DNA of 64,000 nt from Gordonia terrae (GTDB lineage Bacteria > Actinomycetota > Actinomycetes > Mycobacteriales > Mycobacteriaceae). The stretch covers positions 1,798,001 through 1,862,000 of the forward strand of contig NZ_CP016594.1 in the NCBI RefSeq assembly GCF_001698225.1, read 5' to 3'. The position numbers were made by a program, and so were the translations under genes. Of the stretch, positions 1-9,374 are shown one piece after another. The notes under the pieces were generated by a model, which had not been told where the DNA came from, ran no database searches, and saw only the letters and a program-made list of their open reading frames with translations. The stretch's first letter is position 1; the number at the start of each line of letters is the position of its first letter.

Positions 1-1
1 C

Positions 2-223
2 GAACTGCTTGTCCTGGCGATGCCCTTCCACGGCTCGAATCTGGTGGCGCTGGAACGGATCGAGGAACTCGGCGTCACCGGGACGATCGCCGTCGTCGCG
101 CAATACGACGACGAACGCGACGAACTGCTCCTGCGCGGCGCCGACGTGGCGTTCCACATCTACGAGGGCACCGGCGTCGGGCTCGCCGACGCGGCGGCCG
201 AGGCCGCGGGTCTGGAACGGTGA
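2..223 (+). CDS. Kef-type cation/proton antiporter, C-terminal fragment
   Basis: The window opens inside this gene; only the last 73 codons are present, ending in TGA at 221-223. The fragment reads as the end of a cytoplasmic Rossmann (TrkA-N like) domain: hydrophobic strand, [11 protein letters not shown] helix, a [12 protein letters not shown] strand, then a helix and strand ending in an alanine-rich helix. Such a domain ends KefB/KefC-type monovalent cation:proton antiporters and also Trk/Kch potassium channels, where it senses nucleotide. Without the membrane part the choice between antiporter and channel is inference. Confidence 0.5.
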   Translation, partial: ELLVLAMPFHGSNLVALERIEELGVTGTIAVVAQYDDERDELLLRGADVAFHIYEGTGVGLADAAAEAAGLER

Positions 224-260
224 CACCGGCGGTGCATCTGCGAGCCGGCGTCGCGCGTGG

Positions 261-833
261 TCAGCCGTCGGCGCCGGTGGTGTCGTCGCGCTGCCACAGG
301 TCCTTCTGCATGTAGACACAGTCGATCCACTGCTCGGCCTTGTGACCGATGGCCCGCAGACGGCCGACTTCGGTGAATCCGAACCGCCGGTGCAGAGCGA
401 TGGATCCCTCGCCACCCGTCGCGGCGATCACCGCGACGATCTGGCGGACGTTGTCCGGATTCGCGCGATCGAGCAGCGCCGCCATGAGGGCTGTGCCGAT
501 CCCGCGTCCGCCCTGACCGGGCCGCACGTAGATCGAGTCCTCGGTCGACAGGTCGTAGGCGGGCATCGTCCGGAACGTCCCGAGGTAGGCGTAACCGACC
601 ACTCGCTCGACACCGTCGTCGACGCCGCGGGCCACCACGAAGGGCCGCCCCGCGGCCGTGATCGCGGCGTGCTTGGCATGCCACTGGGACACCGACGGGA
701 CCAGATAGTCGAAGGTCGCGACGGTGTTCTGGACGTAGTGGGCGTAGATCTCCGCGACTGCCCCGCAGTCGTCGATCGTCGCGTCGGTCACCCGGATCGG
801 GGTCGTGGGTGCCTCGGCTGCGCGCTCGCTCAT
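261..833 (-). CDS. GNAT N-acetyltransferase, phosphinothricin-acetyltransferase-like
   Basis: A 190-residue GNAT protein. It has the family opening ([22 protein letters not shown]), the acetyl-CoA binding motif A ([18 protein letters not shown], about residues 117-134) and the closing stretch [26 protein letters not shown] typical of the Pat/Bar/MnaT subgroup, which acetylates phosphinothricin or methionine sulfone/sulfoximine. The actual amine acceptor cannot be read from sequence. The ATG at 831-833 is preceded by TACCCT with a 7-base gap, predicting a leaderless mRNA. It is transcribed away from mfd, and the two promoters share the 834-923 interval. Confidence 0.85.
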   Translation of the reverse strand: MSERAAEAPTTPIRVTDATIDDCGAVAEIYAHYVQNTVATFDYLVPSVSQWHAKHAAITAAGRPFVVARGVDDGVERVVGYAYLGTFRTMPAYDLSTEDSIYVRPGQGGRGIGTALMAALLDRANPDNVRQIVAVIAATGGEGSIALHRRFGFTEVGRLRAIGHKAEQWIDCVYMQKDLWQRDDTTGADG

Positions 834-840
834 GCCGACG

Positions 841-846
841 AGGGTA
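841..846 (-). promoter_or_regulatory. -10 element of the GNAT gene
   Basis: TACCCT on the minus strand, ending 7 bases before the ATG at 833. No convincing -35 hexamer is visible. Confidence 0.4.
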
Positions 847-910
847 GGACAGGGGCGACGGCCGCGAGAACTCCCGCTGACCGGGCGGGGACCGGCGGAT
901 CGTCGCCCCA

Positions 911-916
911 TAGAAT
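911..916 (+). promoter_or_regulatory. -10 element of mfd
   Basis: TAGAAT, a near-consensus -10 hexamer, ends 7 bases before the GTG at 924. This would place the transcription start on or next to the start codon, so mfd is probably leaderless. The position also argues for GTG 924 over longer upstream starts. Confidence 0.55.
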
Positions 917-923
917 CGGCGGA

Positions 924-3900
924 GTGTCGACGCAGTCTGCTCTGTCCGGTCTGGCCGCGCTCGCGTGTGCGGACAAGTCCTTCCGCGAGGTGCACGCGCA
1001 CCGGAACGAGGGTCGGCTGGACATCACCGCGCCCGACGCGGCGCGACCCTTCCTCGTGTCGTGCCTGGTCGCCGGTGCCGAGGCCCCGCTCCTCGTCGTG
1101 TCGGCCAACGGCCGGGAGGCCGACGATCTGACCGCCGAACTCGCCGAGCTCCTCGACGACGCCGACGCCGTCGCGCAGTTCCCGTCGTGGGAGACCCTGC
1201 CGCATGAGCGGTTGTCCCCGAGCGCGGATACCGTGGGCCAGCGGCTCGCGGTGTTGCATCGCCTCGCCAACCCGGGTGACACCCCGTTGCGGGTCGTCGT
1301 GACGACCGTTCGCTCTCTGGTCCAGCCGATGGCCCCCGGGCTCGGCGACGTCGCGACGGTGACCTTGCGCGAGGGCATCGAGGTCGACTTCGACGCGCTG
1401 CTGTCCCAGCTCGTCGAGATGGCCTACGAGCGCGTCGACATGGTCGGGCGCCGCGGCGAATTCGCGGTGCGCGGCGGCATTCTCGACGTGTTCCCGACCA
1501 CCGCCGACCATCCGGTGCGCGTGGAGTTCTGGGGCGACGAGATCACCGAGATGCGCGCGTTCTCGGTCGCCGACCAACGTTCCCAGCCCGAGGTCGAGAC
1601 CCGCGAGGTGCGGATTCACCCGGGCCGTGAGCTGCTCCTGACCGAGAAGGTCCGTACGCGCGCAGCCGATCTGGCGGCGAGCAACGCCGGCGACCCGACC
1701 CTCACCGAGATGCTCGGCAAACTCACCGAGGGCATTCCGGTCGAGGGGATGGAGGCGCTGATCCCCGCGCTCGTCGACGGTGGCATGCAATTGCTGACCG
1801 AGGTGGTCCCGGACGGCACACGGGTGCTCATCCTCGACCCGGAGAAGGTGCGGACCCGGGCGTCGGATTTGTCGAAGACGGGTGCGGAGTTCCTCGAGGC
1901 GTCGTGGACCGCGGCCGCCATGGGTGCGGGCGCACCGATCGACGGCCGGTCCTCGGCGAGCCTCGGCATCGATCTGCAGGCCAGCGCGTACCGCCCGCTC
2001 GACGAGGTCCGGAAGGCGACGCTCGACGCCGGCCGTCCCTGGTGGACGCTGAGTCCGCTCGCGACCGGCAGCGGTGACGAACTCGAACTCGATCTCGCGC
2101 CCGGTCCCGCGCCGCGCGGTGACGAGCAGGAGATCGCGGCGACGTTCGCGCAGTTGCGCGCACACGTGTCCGACGGCAAGACCGCGGCGATCGTGGTGGC
2201 GGGCAAGGGCACTGCCCAGCGTGTCGGCGAGCGGTTGTCCGACGCCGAGGTGCCGCATGTGATCGTCGACCCCGGGCATCGTCCGCAGCCCGGTGAGGTC
2301 ACCGTGTTCTGCGCGCCGCTGCGCGCCGGGATCGTCTGTCCCGATGCGGGACTCGTGGTGGTGGCCGAGGCCGACCTCACCGGTACGCGGGTCGCCAACG
2401 TCCGGGACGGTCGACGCCTCCCGGCCAAGCGGCGCAACCAGGTCGATCCGCTCGCCCTGGCCGCGGGTGACCTCGTGGTGCACGACCAGCACGGCATCGG
2501 CAAGTTCGTCGAGATGATCGAGCGGACCGTCTCCGGTGCCCGGCGCGAGTACCTGGTGCTGGAGTACGCCTCGAGCAAGCGCGGTCAGCCGGCCGATCGG
2601 CTGTATGTCCCGATGGACGCACTCGACCAGCTCTCCCGCTATGTCGGCGGCGAACAGCCGTCGCTGTCGAAGCTCGGCGGGTCGGACTGGCAGAACACGA
2701 AGCGCAAGGCGCGCAAGGCCGTTCGTGAGATCGCCGGCGAACTCGTCCAGCTCTACGCCGCCCGCCACGCCGCGCCCGGACATGCGTTCGGTCCCGACAC
2801 GCCGTGGCAGCAGGAGATGGAAGACGCCTTCGACTTCACCGAGACCGTTGATCAGCTCACGGTCATCGCCGAGGTCAAGGCCGACATGGAGCGCGCGGTC
2901 CCGATGGACCGCGTCGTGGTCGGCGACGTCGGCTACGGCAAGACCGAGATCGCGGTCCGCGCCGCCTTCAAGGCCGTGCAGGACGGCAAGCAGGTCGCCG
3001 TCCTCGTTCCGACGACCATTCTGGCGCAACAACATCTGCAGACCTTCACCGAGCGGATGAGCGGGTTCCCGGTGCGGGTGCGCGGACTGTCGCGGTTCAC
3101 CGACGCCAAGGAGTCCCGCGAGATCACCCAGGCGATGTCGAAGGGCGAGGTGGATGTGGTCATCGGTACCCACCGCCTCCTGCAGACCGGGATCGTCTGG
3201 AAGGACCTCGGACTCGTCATCGTCGACGAGGAGCAGCGCTTCGGTGTGGAGCACAAGGAGCACATCAAGTCGCTGCGTACCCACGTCGACGTGCTGACGA
3301 TGTCGGCGACCCCGATCCCGCGCACGCTCGAGATGTCGATGGCCGGCATCCGGGAGATGTCGACCATCCTCACCCCGCCCGAGGAGCGGCATCCGGTCCT
3401 CACCTACGTCGGCGCCTACGCGCCGAAACAGGTCGCCGCTGCGATCCGCCGCGAACTGCTGCGCGACGGCCAGGTGTTCTACGTGCACAACCGCGTCTCC
3501 ACCATCGACAAGACGGCCAGGGACATCGCCGCGATGGTTCCGGAAGCGAGAGTCGTTGTCGCACACGGGCAGATGGGTGAGGACCAGCTCGAACGCACGG
3601 TGGCGGGATTCTGGAACCGCGAGTACGACGTGCTGGTCTGTACGACGATCATCGAGACGGGCCTGGACATCTCGAACGCCAACACCCTGATCGTCGACCG
3701 GGCCGAGAACCTCGGACTCTCTCAGCTGCACCAATTGCGCGGTCGCGTCGGTCGTAGTCGCGAACGCGGTTACGCCTACCTGCTCTACAGCCCCGACCGG
3801 CCGCTGACGGAGACCGCGTACGACCGGCTCGCGACGATCGCGCAGAACAACGAGTTGGGCGCGGGCATGGCGGTGGCACTGAAGGATCTCGAATTGCGCG

Positions 3901-4505
3901 GCGCCGGAAACGTGCTGGGCGCCGAGCAGTCCGGGCACGTGGCCGGTGTCGGCTTCGATCTCTACGTCCGCCTGGTCGGCGAGGCGGTGGAGGCTTATCG
4001 CGCTGCCGCAGACGGGAAGCCGGTCGAATCCCGTGAGACGGGTGAGGTTCGCATCGATCTTCCCGTCGATGCGCACATCCCGGTCGAGTACGTGGACTCC
4101 GACCGCCTGCGTCTCGAGGCGTACCGCAAACTCGCGTCGGCAACCGACGACGCCGCAGTCGATTCGGTCCTCGTCGAACTCAACGACCGGTATGGTCCGC
4201 CGCCGGTCGAGACCACGCGCCTCGCGTCGATCGCCCGGCTGCGGTTGCGGTGCCGGGAGCGGGGGATCGCCGAGATCGGTCTCGCCGGTCAGGGCGTCAA
4301 GATCTCGCCGCTCTCGCTCCTCGACAGCGAGCAGGTGCGCCTGCGTCGTCTCTACTCGTCGGCCACGTACCGCGCGACGACATCCGTGGTCAACCTGCCG
4401 ATCCCGCGCACCGGTGGCGTCGGGTCGGCGCGTCTGCGCGACGACGAACTGATCGAGTACCTGACGACGTTCCTCACGCAGCTCCGGCCGGAGCCGGTCG
4501 CGTGA
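924..4505 (+). CDS. mfd: Transcription-repair coupling factor Mfd
   Basis: A 1193-residue Mfd, close to the usual mycobacterial length of about 1230. It removes RNA polymerase stalled at template-strand lesions and recruits UvrA for excision repair. The N-terminal third is the UvrB-like UvrA-binding module. The RNA polymerase interaction region ([12 protein letters not shown]) lies near residue 515. The superfamily-2 translocase follows, with Walker A GDVGYGKT at 667-674, DEEQ at 768-771 and a motif VI region ending [19 protein letters not shown]-terminal TRCF domain is near 1030-1140. The GTG start is chosen because it follows a TAGAAT -10 element by 7 bases. The open frame runs further upstream but over unrelated sequence. 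The stop overlaps the mazG start by 4 bases (GTGA). Confidence 0.98.
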   Translation: MSTQSALSGLAALACADKSFREVHAHRNEGRLDITAPDAARPFLVSCLVAGAEAPLLVVSANGREADDLTAELAELLDDADAVAQFPSWETLPHERLSPSADTVGQRLAVLHRLANPGDTPLRVVVTTVRSLVQPMAPGLGDVATVTLREGIEVDFDALLSQLVEMAYERVDMVGRRGEFAVRGGILDVFPTTADHPVRVEFWGDEITEMRAFSVADQRSQPEVETREVRIHPGRELLLTEKVRTRAADLAASNAGDPTLTEMLGKLTEGIPVEGMEALIPALVDGGMQLLTEVVPDGTRVLILDPEKVRTRASDLSKTGAEFLEASWTAAAMGAGAPIDGRSSASLGIDLQASAYRPLDEVRKATLDAGRPWWTLSPLATGSGDELELDLAPGPAPRGDEQEIAATFAQLRAHVSDGKTAAIVVAGKGTAQRVGERLSDAEVPHVIVDPGHRPQPGEVTVFCAPLRAGIVCPDAGLVVVAEADLTGTRVANVRDGRRLPAKRRNQVDPLALAAGDLVVHDQHGIGKFVEMIERTVSGARREYLVLEYASSKRGQPADRLYVPMDALDQLSRYVGGEQPSLSKLGGSDWQNTKRKARKAVREIAGELVQLYAARHAAPGHAFGPDTPWQQEMEDAFDFTETVDQLTVIAEVKADMERAVPMDRVVVGDVGYGKTEIAVRAAFKAVQDGKQVAVLVPTTILAQQHLQTFTERMSGFPVRVRGLSRFTDAKESREITQAMSKGEVDVVIGTHRLLQTGIVWKDLGLVIVDEEQRFGVEHKEHIKSLRTHVDVLTMSATPIPRTLEMSMAGIREMSTILTPPEERHPVLTYVGAYAPKQVAAAIRRELLRDGQVFYVHNRVSTIDKTARDIAAMVPEARVVVAHGQMGEDQLERTVAGFWNREYDVLVCTTIIETGLDISNANTLIVDRAENLGLSQLHQLRGRVGRSRERGYAYLLYSPDRPLTETAYDRLATIAQNNELGAGMAVALKDLELRGAGNVLGAEQSGHVAGVGFDLYVRLVGEAVEAYRAAADGKPVESRETGEVRIDLPVDAHIPVEYVDSDRLRLEAYRKLASATDDAAVDSVLVELNDRYGPPPVETTRLASIARLRLRCRERGIAEIGLAGQGVKISPLSLLDSEQVRLRRLYSSATYRATTSVVNLPIPRTGGVGSARLRDDELIEYLTTFLTQLRPEPVA

Positions 4506-5410
4506 CGGTGGTGCTGCTGGACCCGGCACGGCCAGACCTGATCCCCATCCGGGCGCGTAAGAGTCTCGCCGGACCGGTGCGGGTCACCGAGGACGTGCCC
4601 GCGGCGATGCTGTGGGAGTTCGACCATGTCGAGCCGGTCTTCGACGACTCGCCGGACGAATCGGAGTCGGTACTCGTCAGCACCGACCCCGACCATCCAC
4701 TGGTGCGGTCCCGGATCGCTCGTGGTGAGGAGATCATCGCCGCGCAGACGGTCGCCGGCATGGCACTGCTCGAGTCCGTGGCGCTGATGGACACCCTGAG
4801 GCGGAACGGGCCATGGGAGAGCACACAGACGCACCACTCGCTGCGCCGCTACCTGCTCGAAGAGGTCTACGAACTCCTCGACGCCATCGAAGCCGGCGAT
4901 CCCGTCGAGCTCCGCGAAGAACTCGGAGACCTGTTGCTGCAGGTGCTGTTCCACGCGCGGATCGCCGCCGACGACCCCGACGCCCCGTTCGACATCGACG
5001 ACGTCGCCCGCAGTTTCACCGCCAAGGTCTCGGGCCGCACCCCCGGCGTGCTGTCCGGGGCGCACTCGGATCTCGAGACGCAGATCCGGGAGTGGGAAGA
5101 ACGCAAGGCCGCCGAGAAGCGGCGCGGATCGGTGCTCGACGGGGTGGCGACCACCCAACCCGCGCTCGCGCTGCTGCAGAAGGTGCTCGAACGTCTCACC
5201 GCGGCGCACTATCCCGTCGACACCATCCCGGCGGAGACCCTCACCGTGACGGTGACCGCAGGCGACGACAGCGTCGAGGCCCAGGCGCGAGATCGCGCGC
5301 TCGCGTTGATGTCCGACGTACGGGCAGCCGAGAAGCGCGCAGCCGAGCGGGGCATGACTCTCGACTCGCCGGAGGCGTGGGCGGCCGTGCTCGACGAGAA
5401 CCCGGCCTGA
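4502..5410 (+). CDS. mazG: MazG nucleoside triphosphate pyrophosphohydrolase
   Basis: A 302-residue MazG, translationally coupled to mfd through a GTGA overlap. MazG hydrolyses (deoxy)nucleoside triphosphates to monophosphates and pyrophosphate, sanitising the nucleotide pool. The first 70 residues are the actinobacterial extension. The MazG four-helix core follows, with the metal-binding EExxE motif at 120-124 (EEVYE) and the partner ExxD at 140-143 (ELGD). M. tuberculosis has the same pair (Rv1020-Rv1021), but there lpqU comes next. Here the next gene is an unrelated amidohydrolase on the opposite strand. Confidence 0.95.
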   Translation: MTVVLLDPARPDLIPIRARKSLAGPVRVTEDVPAAMLWEFDHVEPVFDDSPDESESVLVSTDPDHPLVRSRIARGEEIIAAQTVAGMALLESVALMDTLRRNGPWESTQTHHSLRRYLLEEVYELLDAIEAGDPVELREELGDLLLQVLFHARIAADDPDAPFDIDDVARSFTAKVSGRTPGVLSGAHSDLETQIREWEERKAAEKRRGSVLDGVATTQPALALLQKVLERLTAAHYPVDTIPAETLTVTVTAGDDSVEAQARDRALALMSDVRAAEKRAAERGMTLDSPEAWAAVLDENPA

Positions 5411-5446
5411 GCGGGGGCCGAGACGCTGCGGGCGAGGAACGGTGAG

Positions 5447-5509
5447 CGCACAGTCGACGAAATCTGGTGCTCAGTCGACGGAATTCGCTGCACAGTCGAC
5501 GTCGGGTCA
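5447..5509. repeat. Three tandem copies of a 21-bp repeat after mazG
   Basis: Three head-to-tail 21-bp units start at 5447, 5468 and 5489. Each contains tGCaCAGTCGACG followed by a variable 8 bases; the CAGTCGACG core begins at 5451, 5472 and 5493. The block fills the gap between the convergent mazG and amidohydrolase genes and marks the left edge of the segment inserted relative to M. tuberculosis order. The two-helical-turn spacing would put the cores on one face of the DNA. Function unknown. Confidence 0.7.
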
Positions 5510-5518
5510 GCTCTCGCT

Positions 5519-6850
5519 TCAGATGGCGAGCGCGGCCAGCTGCTCGGTGAACCCGGCCTCGTCGATCCGGGTGTTGCGTCCGTCCTCGACGAGGATCTCG
5601 CCGCGGACCATCACCGTGTCGACGATGGACCGCGAGCCGGTGGTGAGCAGCGATGCGCCGGGATCCCGGACGGGCAGTGTGGCGTAATCGCGGTCGAAGC
5701 GCAGCAGCGTGAGGTCCGCGGGGGCCCCGACCGTCACGCCACCGGCAACCGGCGGCAGGCCGAGTGCGGAGTTCGCACCGCCGCAGGCGATGTCGAGCAT
5801 CTCGGCGTACCCGAGGAGGTCGGCGCGCCGATGGACGGCCCGCTGGAGGTAGGCGGCGATACGCAGGGTCGCGAGCATGTCCTGGGTGTCGTTGCTCGCG
5901 GCGCCGTCGACACCCAGCCCGACGGCCAGTCCGCGCTCCAGCATCGCCGGTATCGGGGCCACCCCGCTTCCCAGCCGCATGTTCGACAACGGGTTGTGCG
6001 ACACCGCCACGCCTCGGGCCGCGAGGGTCCGCCGGCCGGCGTCGTCGAGCTCGACGCAGTGGACGGCGAGGACCCGATCCCACAGGAAGCCGTTCTGGTC
6101 GAGGTGATCGACGGCTCCGAATCCGGTGTGCTGCAGACACATCTGCTCGTCGGTGAGTGTCTCGAGAAGATGGATGGACACCGGCAGGCCGCGGTCTCCG
6201 GCGAATTCGCGGATCGTCCCCATCCCGGCCTCGGTGACCGAGCGTGGATTGGGTACCGCCAGGGCCATCGAGATCCGGGACCCGGCGACCTCGTTGCGGA
6301 GGTGGTCGACGTGCTCGAGAACGTCGCCGAGCGGTTGCATCAGCCGCGGCTCGAATCCCCACTTGCGAGTCGGATCGGCCCGGTCCGCGACTCCGCGGCC
6401 GAGGATCGCGCGGATTCCGGTGTCGCGCAGTGCTCGAACGACGGCGTCGTGGACCTCGCCCGAGGGGTGGGGCCACATGTGTTCGACGACGGTCGTCGTG
6501 CCCGACCGCAACAGTTCGAGGCACCCCGACACGGCAGCCAGGTACGCGCGTTCGGGGGTGATCGCGACCGATTCCTCGCCGACCGCAAGCAACCATTCGA
6601 GCAGGGGCGTGCATTCGGCGACGCCACGCATGAGGGTCTGTTGGAGGTGGGTGTGGGTGTTGACGAAGCCGGGAATCACGAATCCGCCGGTGCCCCCGGC
6701 TCCCCGGGTGGTCGACTCGATCGAGGTGACGACCCCCTCGGTGACGTGGATGTCGCAATGGGGTTGCCATCGACCCGCGGTGTACACGGTGACGTCGCGG
6801 AAGGCCGGGGCCGCCGTCGGATCGGCGGCCCCGGGGAGGTGTGCGTCCAT
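5519..6850 (-). CDS. ATZ/TRZ-type amidohydrolase (aminohydrolase/deaminase)
   Basis: A 443-residue member of the mononuclear-metal amidohydrolase group that includes guanine deaminase, 8-oxoguanine deaminase and the triazine hydrolases AtzA/TrzN. All five expected ligands are present: H66 and H68 (NTHTHLQQ), H227 (SIHLLET, with E230 as likely acid/base), H264 (LAVHCVEL) and D315 (GVDGAASND). The family hydrolyses C-N, or sometimes C-Cl, bonds of N-heterocycles; the substrate here is unknown. The ATG at 6848-6850 overlaps the TGA of the upstream oxygenase (TGATG), so the two are coupled. It is the last gene of the minus-strand operon binding protein, oxygenase, amidohydrolase. Confidence 0.88.
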   Translation of the reverse strand: MDAHLPGAADPTAAPAFRDVTVYTAGRWQPHCDIHVTEGVVTSIESTTRGAGGTGGFVIPGFVNTHTHLQQTLMRGVAECTPLLEWLLAVGEESVAITPERAYLAAVSGCLELLRSGTTTVVEHMWPHPSGEVHDAVVRALRDTGIRAILGRGVADRADPTRKWGFEPRLMQPLGDVLEHVDHLRNEVAGSRISMALAVPNPRSVTEAGMGTIREFAGDRGLPVSIHLLETLTDEQMCLQHTGFGAVDHLDQNGFLWDRVLAVHCVELDDAGRRTLAARGVAVSHNPLSNMRLGSGVAPIPAMLERGLAVGLGVDGAASNDTQDMLATLRIAAYLQRAVHRRADLLGYAEMLDIACGGANSALGLPPVAGGVTVGAPADLTLLRFDRDYATLPVRDPGASLLTTGSRSIVDTVMVRGEILVEDGRNTRIDEAGFTEQLAALAI

Positions 6851-7854
6851 CACTTCGCGAAGTTCGCGGCGATGCGCTGGGCGAGATAGTCGGCAGCGGT
6901 GATCGGCGGGTAGGTGCCGCCGGCGCTCTCGATCAGCACGTCGGAGTTCGCCTGTGCGAAGTACGCGAGCGTGTAGCGCGGACCGGTGTACTCGCCTCGT
7001 CGTGGGGCCCGGACCCGGTGGAAGTTCGACGGCAACCGGTCGTCGGACCAGCGCATGAGCATGTCGCCGATGTTGCAGGTGATGGCGTCGTCGGATGGCT
7101 CGACCGACGTCCAGGCCTGGCCGTCGGCCTCCGCTCCGGGAAGCACCTGGAGGCCGCCCTGGCCGGACCGCTGGAAGAGTAGGGTCAGGGCGTCGAAATC
7201 GGTGTGTGCGCCTGCGCGCCAGCTGTTCTCGGAATCGATCAACTCGTCCGGGAAGGCATAGTAGTGCAGTAGCCGCAGCGTGCTCTGATAGGTGTCCGCC
7301 GACGGGTCGTGCGCCCGGGTGAAGAAGTCGTGGTCAAGTCCGAGGCGCTCGGCGAAGAAGCTGAGCAGGGTCATGGCCAGCGACCAGCACCGGTGCTCGA
7401 ACTCCTCGATGGTGGCGCGGAATCCGGCCAGCTCGTCCTCACTCGGCCACAGACCCTCCATGCGCGGGCGGGTGAACTGGTAGGACTCCTTCTGGTCCGG
7501 GGTTCCGATCGACGGGCGGACCTGGGTGCGGTACTCCCAGCCGGCGTTCTGACCCTTCTTGAGCGGGTACTGCTCCTTCACCTCACGGGGGAGTGCGAAG
7601 AACCGCGCGGACATGTCGAACGCGTGGTCCACCGCGGCCAGGTCGATGCCGTGGTCGACGACCTGGAAAAAGCCGATGTCGGTTGCAGCCGACCAGAGTT
7701 GATCGGCGATCTCGTCGCGGCGGTTGTCGAGGTCGGCAAGGCTGATCCGGCGGATCTCGCGGGCGGTGGTCTCGGTGCCCAGCCCGCCCATCCGGCGTTC
7801 GCGGTCGAGCTCGGCCATGTCGGCCGGTGAGTGCAGTGGGGTGGTCTCGGTCAT
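6850..7854 (-). CDS. Isopenicillin-N-synthase-like Fe(II)/2-oxoglutarate oxygenase 1
   Basis: A 334-residue double-stranded beta-helix oxygenase. The facial triad is H217-x-D219 (GAHTDFDAL) with H279 (SNFHRVRAP), and the co-substrate-binding R-x-S/T appears as R293-Y-T295. An N-terminal DIOX_N-like region (GFFQVVDHGID) is present. Relatives include isopenicillin N synthase, thymine 7-hydroxylase and flavonoid/gibberellin oxygenases. Most use 2-oxoglutarate to hydroxylate or demethylate small molecules. Its position between a periplasmic binding protein and an amidohydrolase suggests it oxidises the imported compound or an intermediate. A second, clearly different family member is encoded divergently at 11091-12122. 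Confidence 0.88.
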   Translation of the reverse strand: MTETTPLHSPADMAELDRERRMGGLGTETTAREIRRISLADLDNRRDEIADQLWSAATDIGFFQVVDHGIDLAAVDHAFDMSARFFALPREVKEQYPLKKGQNAGWEYRTQVRPSIGTPDQKESYQFTRPRMEGLWPSEDELAGFRATIEEFEHRCWSLAMTLLSFFAERLGLDHDFFTRAHDPSADTYQSTLRLLHYYAFPDELIDSENSWRAGAHTDFDALTLLFQRSGQGGLQVLPGAEADGQAWTSVEPSDDAITCNIGDMLMRWSDDRLPSNFHRVRAPRRGEYTGPRYTLAYFAQANSDVLIESAGGTYPPITAADYLAQRIAANFAK

Positions 7855-7900
7855 CGTGAATCTCTTCTGTGGTCGGAGACGGTGGAACGGACGTGTCGGG

Positions 7901-9079
7901 TCAGCGGATCTGTTCGCTGATGAACTCGGTCGTGAACAACTGGTCGGCGGGCAGCGACGGTGGGAGGTCGGCGCCGCCGGCGTTCAGGATCGGGACGAGA
8001 TCGTTGATCACGTTCTGTGCCTTGACCATGTCGTAACTGCCGTACACACCGTCGGTGCCCGGGGCGATGACCGCGCGATCCTTGAGCAGCCCCGCCGAGT
8101 ACGCCGCCTCGCCGGCCGAATAGGGGGTGAAAGAGACGTCCTGGGACACCCAGTCGACGATGGTCGCGTTGATCGATTCCGGCGCGGCCACATAGTCCTT
8201 ACCGGTCTGCTGGATCATCGGGACCAGCTTCGCCAGGCACGGCGACATCTCCGCGACGTCATCCGCGCGTACCGAGACGTTCGACGCATACACGTCGTAC
8301 CCGGCGTCTTTCACCATCGCGTAGGCGACCGGCTTGTTCCACGACGGGGTCTCGTTCTCGTAGGTGTAGGGCTCGGAGTTGGCGAATCCCTGCTGGGTGA
8401 TGGACGGGTCGCCGACGAAGCGGGCCGGTGCACCGTCGTAGCTGGTGTCGAGCTGACTCTGATCGAGCAGTCCCTTCGCCACCAGCCACTGCGGGAAGAT
8501 CTGATCCTTCGAGACCACCACGCTGGCGTCGGATCTGCCGATGTCGGCGATCGTCGTGACGTCCGGGTGGGATGCGGGGTCCCACATGATGATCGACGGG
8601 TTGTACTGCAGCAACGGCGTCACTCCGACGACACGTTGATCTCTGGCCGCGGAAATCATCTGGTCGCCGTGGACGAGGCCGAGGTGGATGGAGTCGTCGG
8701 AGTACATCGCGGAGGGGACCGACTGGAATCCGATCGCGGGACCGCCTGCGCGCAAGGTGATGTCGACACCGGTGTCTAGGCCATCGAAGGCGAGCGGCCC
8801 GGAGACCGACTTGTTGTCGGTGTCGACGGTGTACCCCGGGCCGAGGAGTCCGATGACCCCGGCCATGTCGGACTGCGGTTGCCACTGCAGTTGGATCACG
8901 ACGTTGTCGGGACAGGTTCCGGCAAGGGAGTATTCGGCGGGCGCCGGCGGCAGGCTCGACGCCGCGGTGTCGTCGGACCCCGAGCTCGAGCATCCGGCCA
9001 CAACGGCCGCGCAGAGGGTCGCCGCCGTGGCCACGGCCAGACGCGAGGCGTTGGTACGGGACGGTGGGTGAGAAGTCAT
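7901..9079 (-). CDS. ABC importer substrate-binding lipoprotein (NitT/TauT, NMT1-like)
   Basis: A 392-residue exported lipoprotein. It has a basic N-terminus, a hydrophobic stretch and a lipobox (VVAGC), followed by a serine-rich linker. The start VVIQLQWQPQSDMAG resembles NMT1/THI5-type binding proteins, whose ligands include pyrimidine precursors, nitrate and sulfonates. The ATG at 9077-9079 is chosen because AGGAG lies just upstream; a longer frame to 9115 lacks this. Its ATPase and permease are encoded divergently at 9375-11029, so one 295-base control region would serve both halves of the importer. At about 390 residues it is longer than typical SsuA/TauA proteins. Confidence 0.85.
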   Translation of the reverse strand: MTSHPPSRTNASRLAVATAATLCAAVVAGCSSSGSDDTAASSLPPAPAEYSLAGTCPDNVVIQLQWQPQSDMAGVIGLLGPGYTVDTDNKSVSGPLAFDGLDTGVDITLRAGGPAIGFQSVPSAMYSDDSIHLGLVHGDQMISAARDQRVVGVTPLLQYNPSIIMWDPASHPDVTTIADIGRSDASVVVSKDQIFPQWLVAKGLLDQSQLDTSYDGAPARFVGDPSITQQGFANSEPYTYENETPSWNKPVAYAMVKDAGYDVYASNVSVRADDVAEMSPCLAKLVPMIQQTGKDYVAAPESINATIVDWVSQDVSFTPYSAGEAAYSAGLLKDRAVIAPGTDGVYGSYDMVKAQNVINDLVPILNAGGADLPPSLPADQLFTTEFISEQIR

Positions 9080-9374
9080 GGGATCTCCTGGACTCAGGCC
9101 GGACGTTCGCGACACATTCGCGATCTACATGTGAAGCTAGGCGGCCGATTCGGATTCCGCCAGCCGGGACGAGGCGCGGTCTCATCGACATGAATCCGTC
9201 GGTAAATGCTTCTGAACTGCACTTATGTTGTTGGAGAGATTCGGTGATGGGGTTGGTTCCCCGTTGCCGGTGACGCAGTGTTTACACCATGTCATCGGGT
9301 TGAAATACATGTAACCAATCATGAACAGGCAGACATTGGCTGTTGCCTACATGTAGCGAAGACGGGAAGGCCGC
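9080..9374. promoter_or_regulatory. Divergent control region of the dioxygenase/ABC cluster
   Basis: These 295 non-coding bases separate the minus-strand operon (binding protein, oxygenase 1, amidohydrolase) from the plus-strand genes (ATPase, permease, oxygenase 2, GntR). The region is noticeably more AT-rich than its surroundings. It contains two perfect TACATGTA palindromes (9306-9313 and 9348-9355, starts 42 bp apart) and a third near-copy TACATGTG at 9126-9133. These are the best operator candidates for the cluster's GntR regulator. Confidence 0.6.
9306..9355. promoter_or_regulatory. Paired TACATGTA palindromes, candidate operators
   Basis: Two identical 8-bp palindromes have starts 42 bp apart, close to four helical turns, within 70 bases of the ATPase start codon at 9375. 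The matching half-palindrome at 9126-9133 lies about 50 bases before the binding-protein start. Assignment to the GntR protein at 12175 is inference. Confidence 0.45.

Noticed and set aside
9..923. Upstream in-frame extension of mfd
   Set aside because: It crosses the Kef-type gene end and the GNAT gene, and lies before the -10 element at 911. The translated sequence has no Mfd similarity.
261..4529. An uninterrupted 1422-codon frame antisense to mfd, running into the GNAT gene
   Set aside because: Only the last 190 codons (GNAT, 261-833) look like a protein. The rest is Arg/Asp/His-rich shadow of mfd codons, as expected at this GC content.
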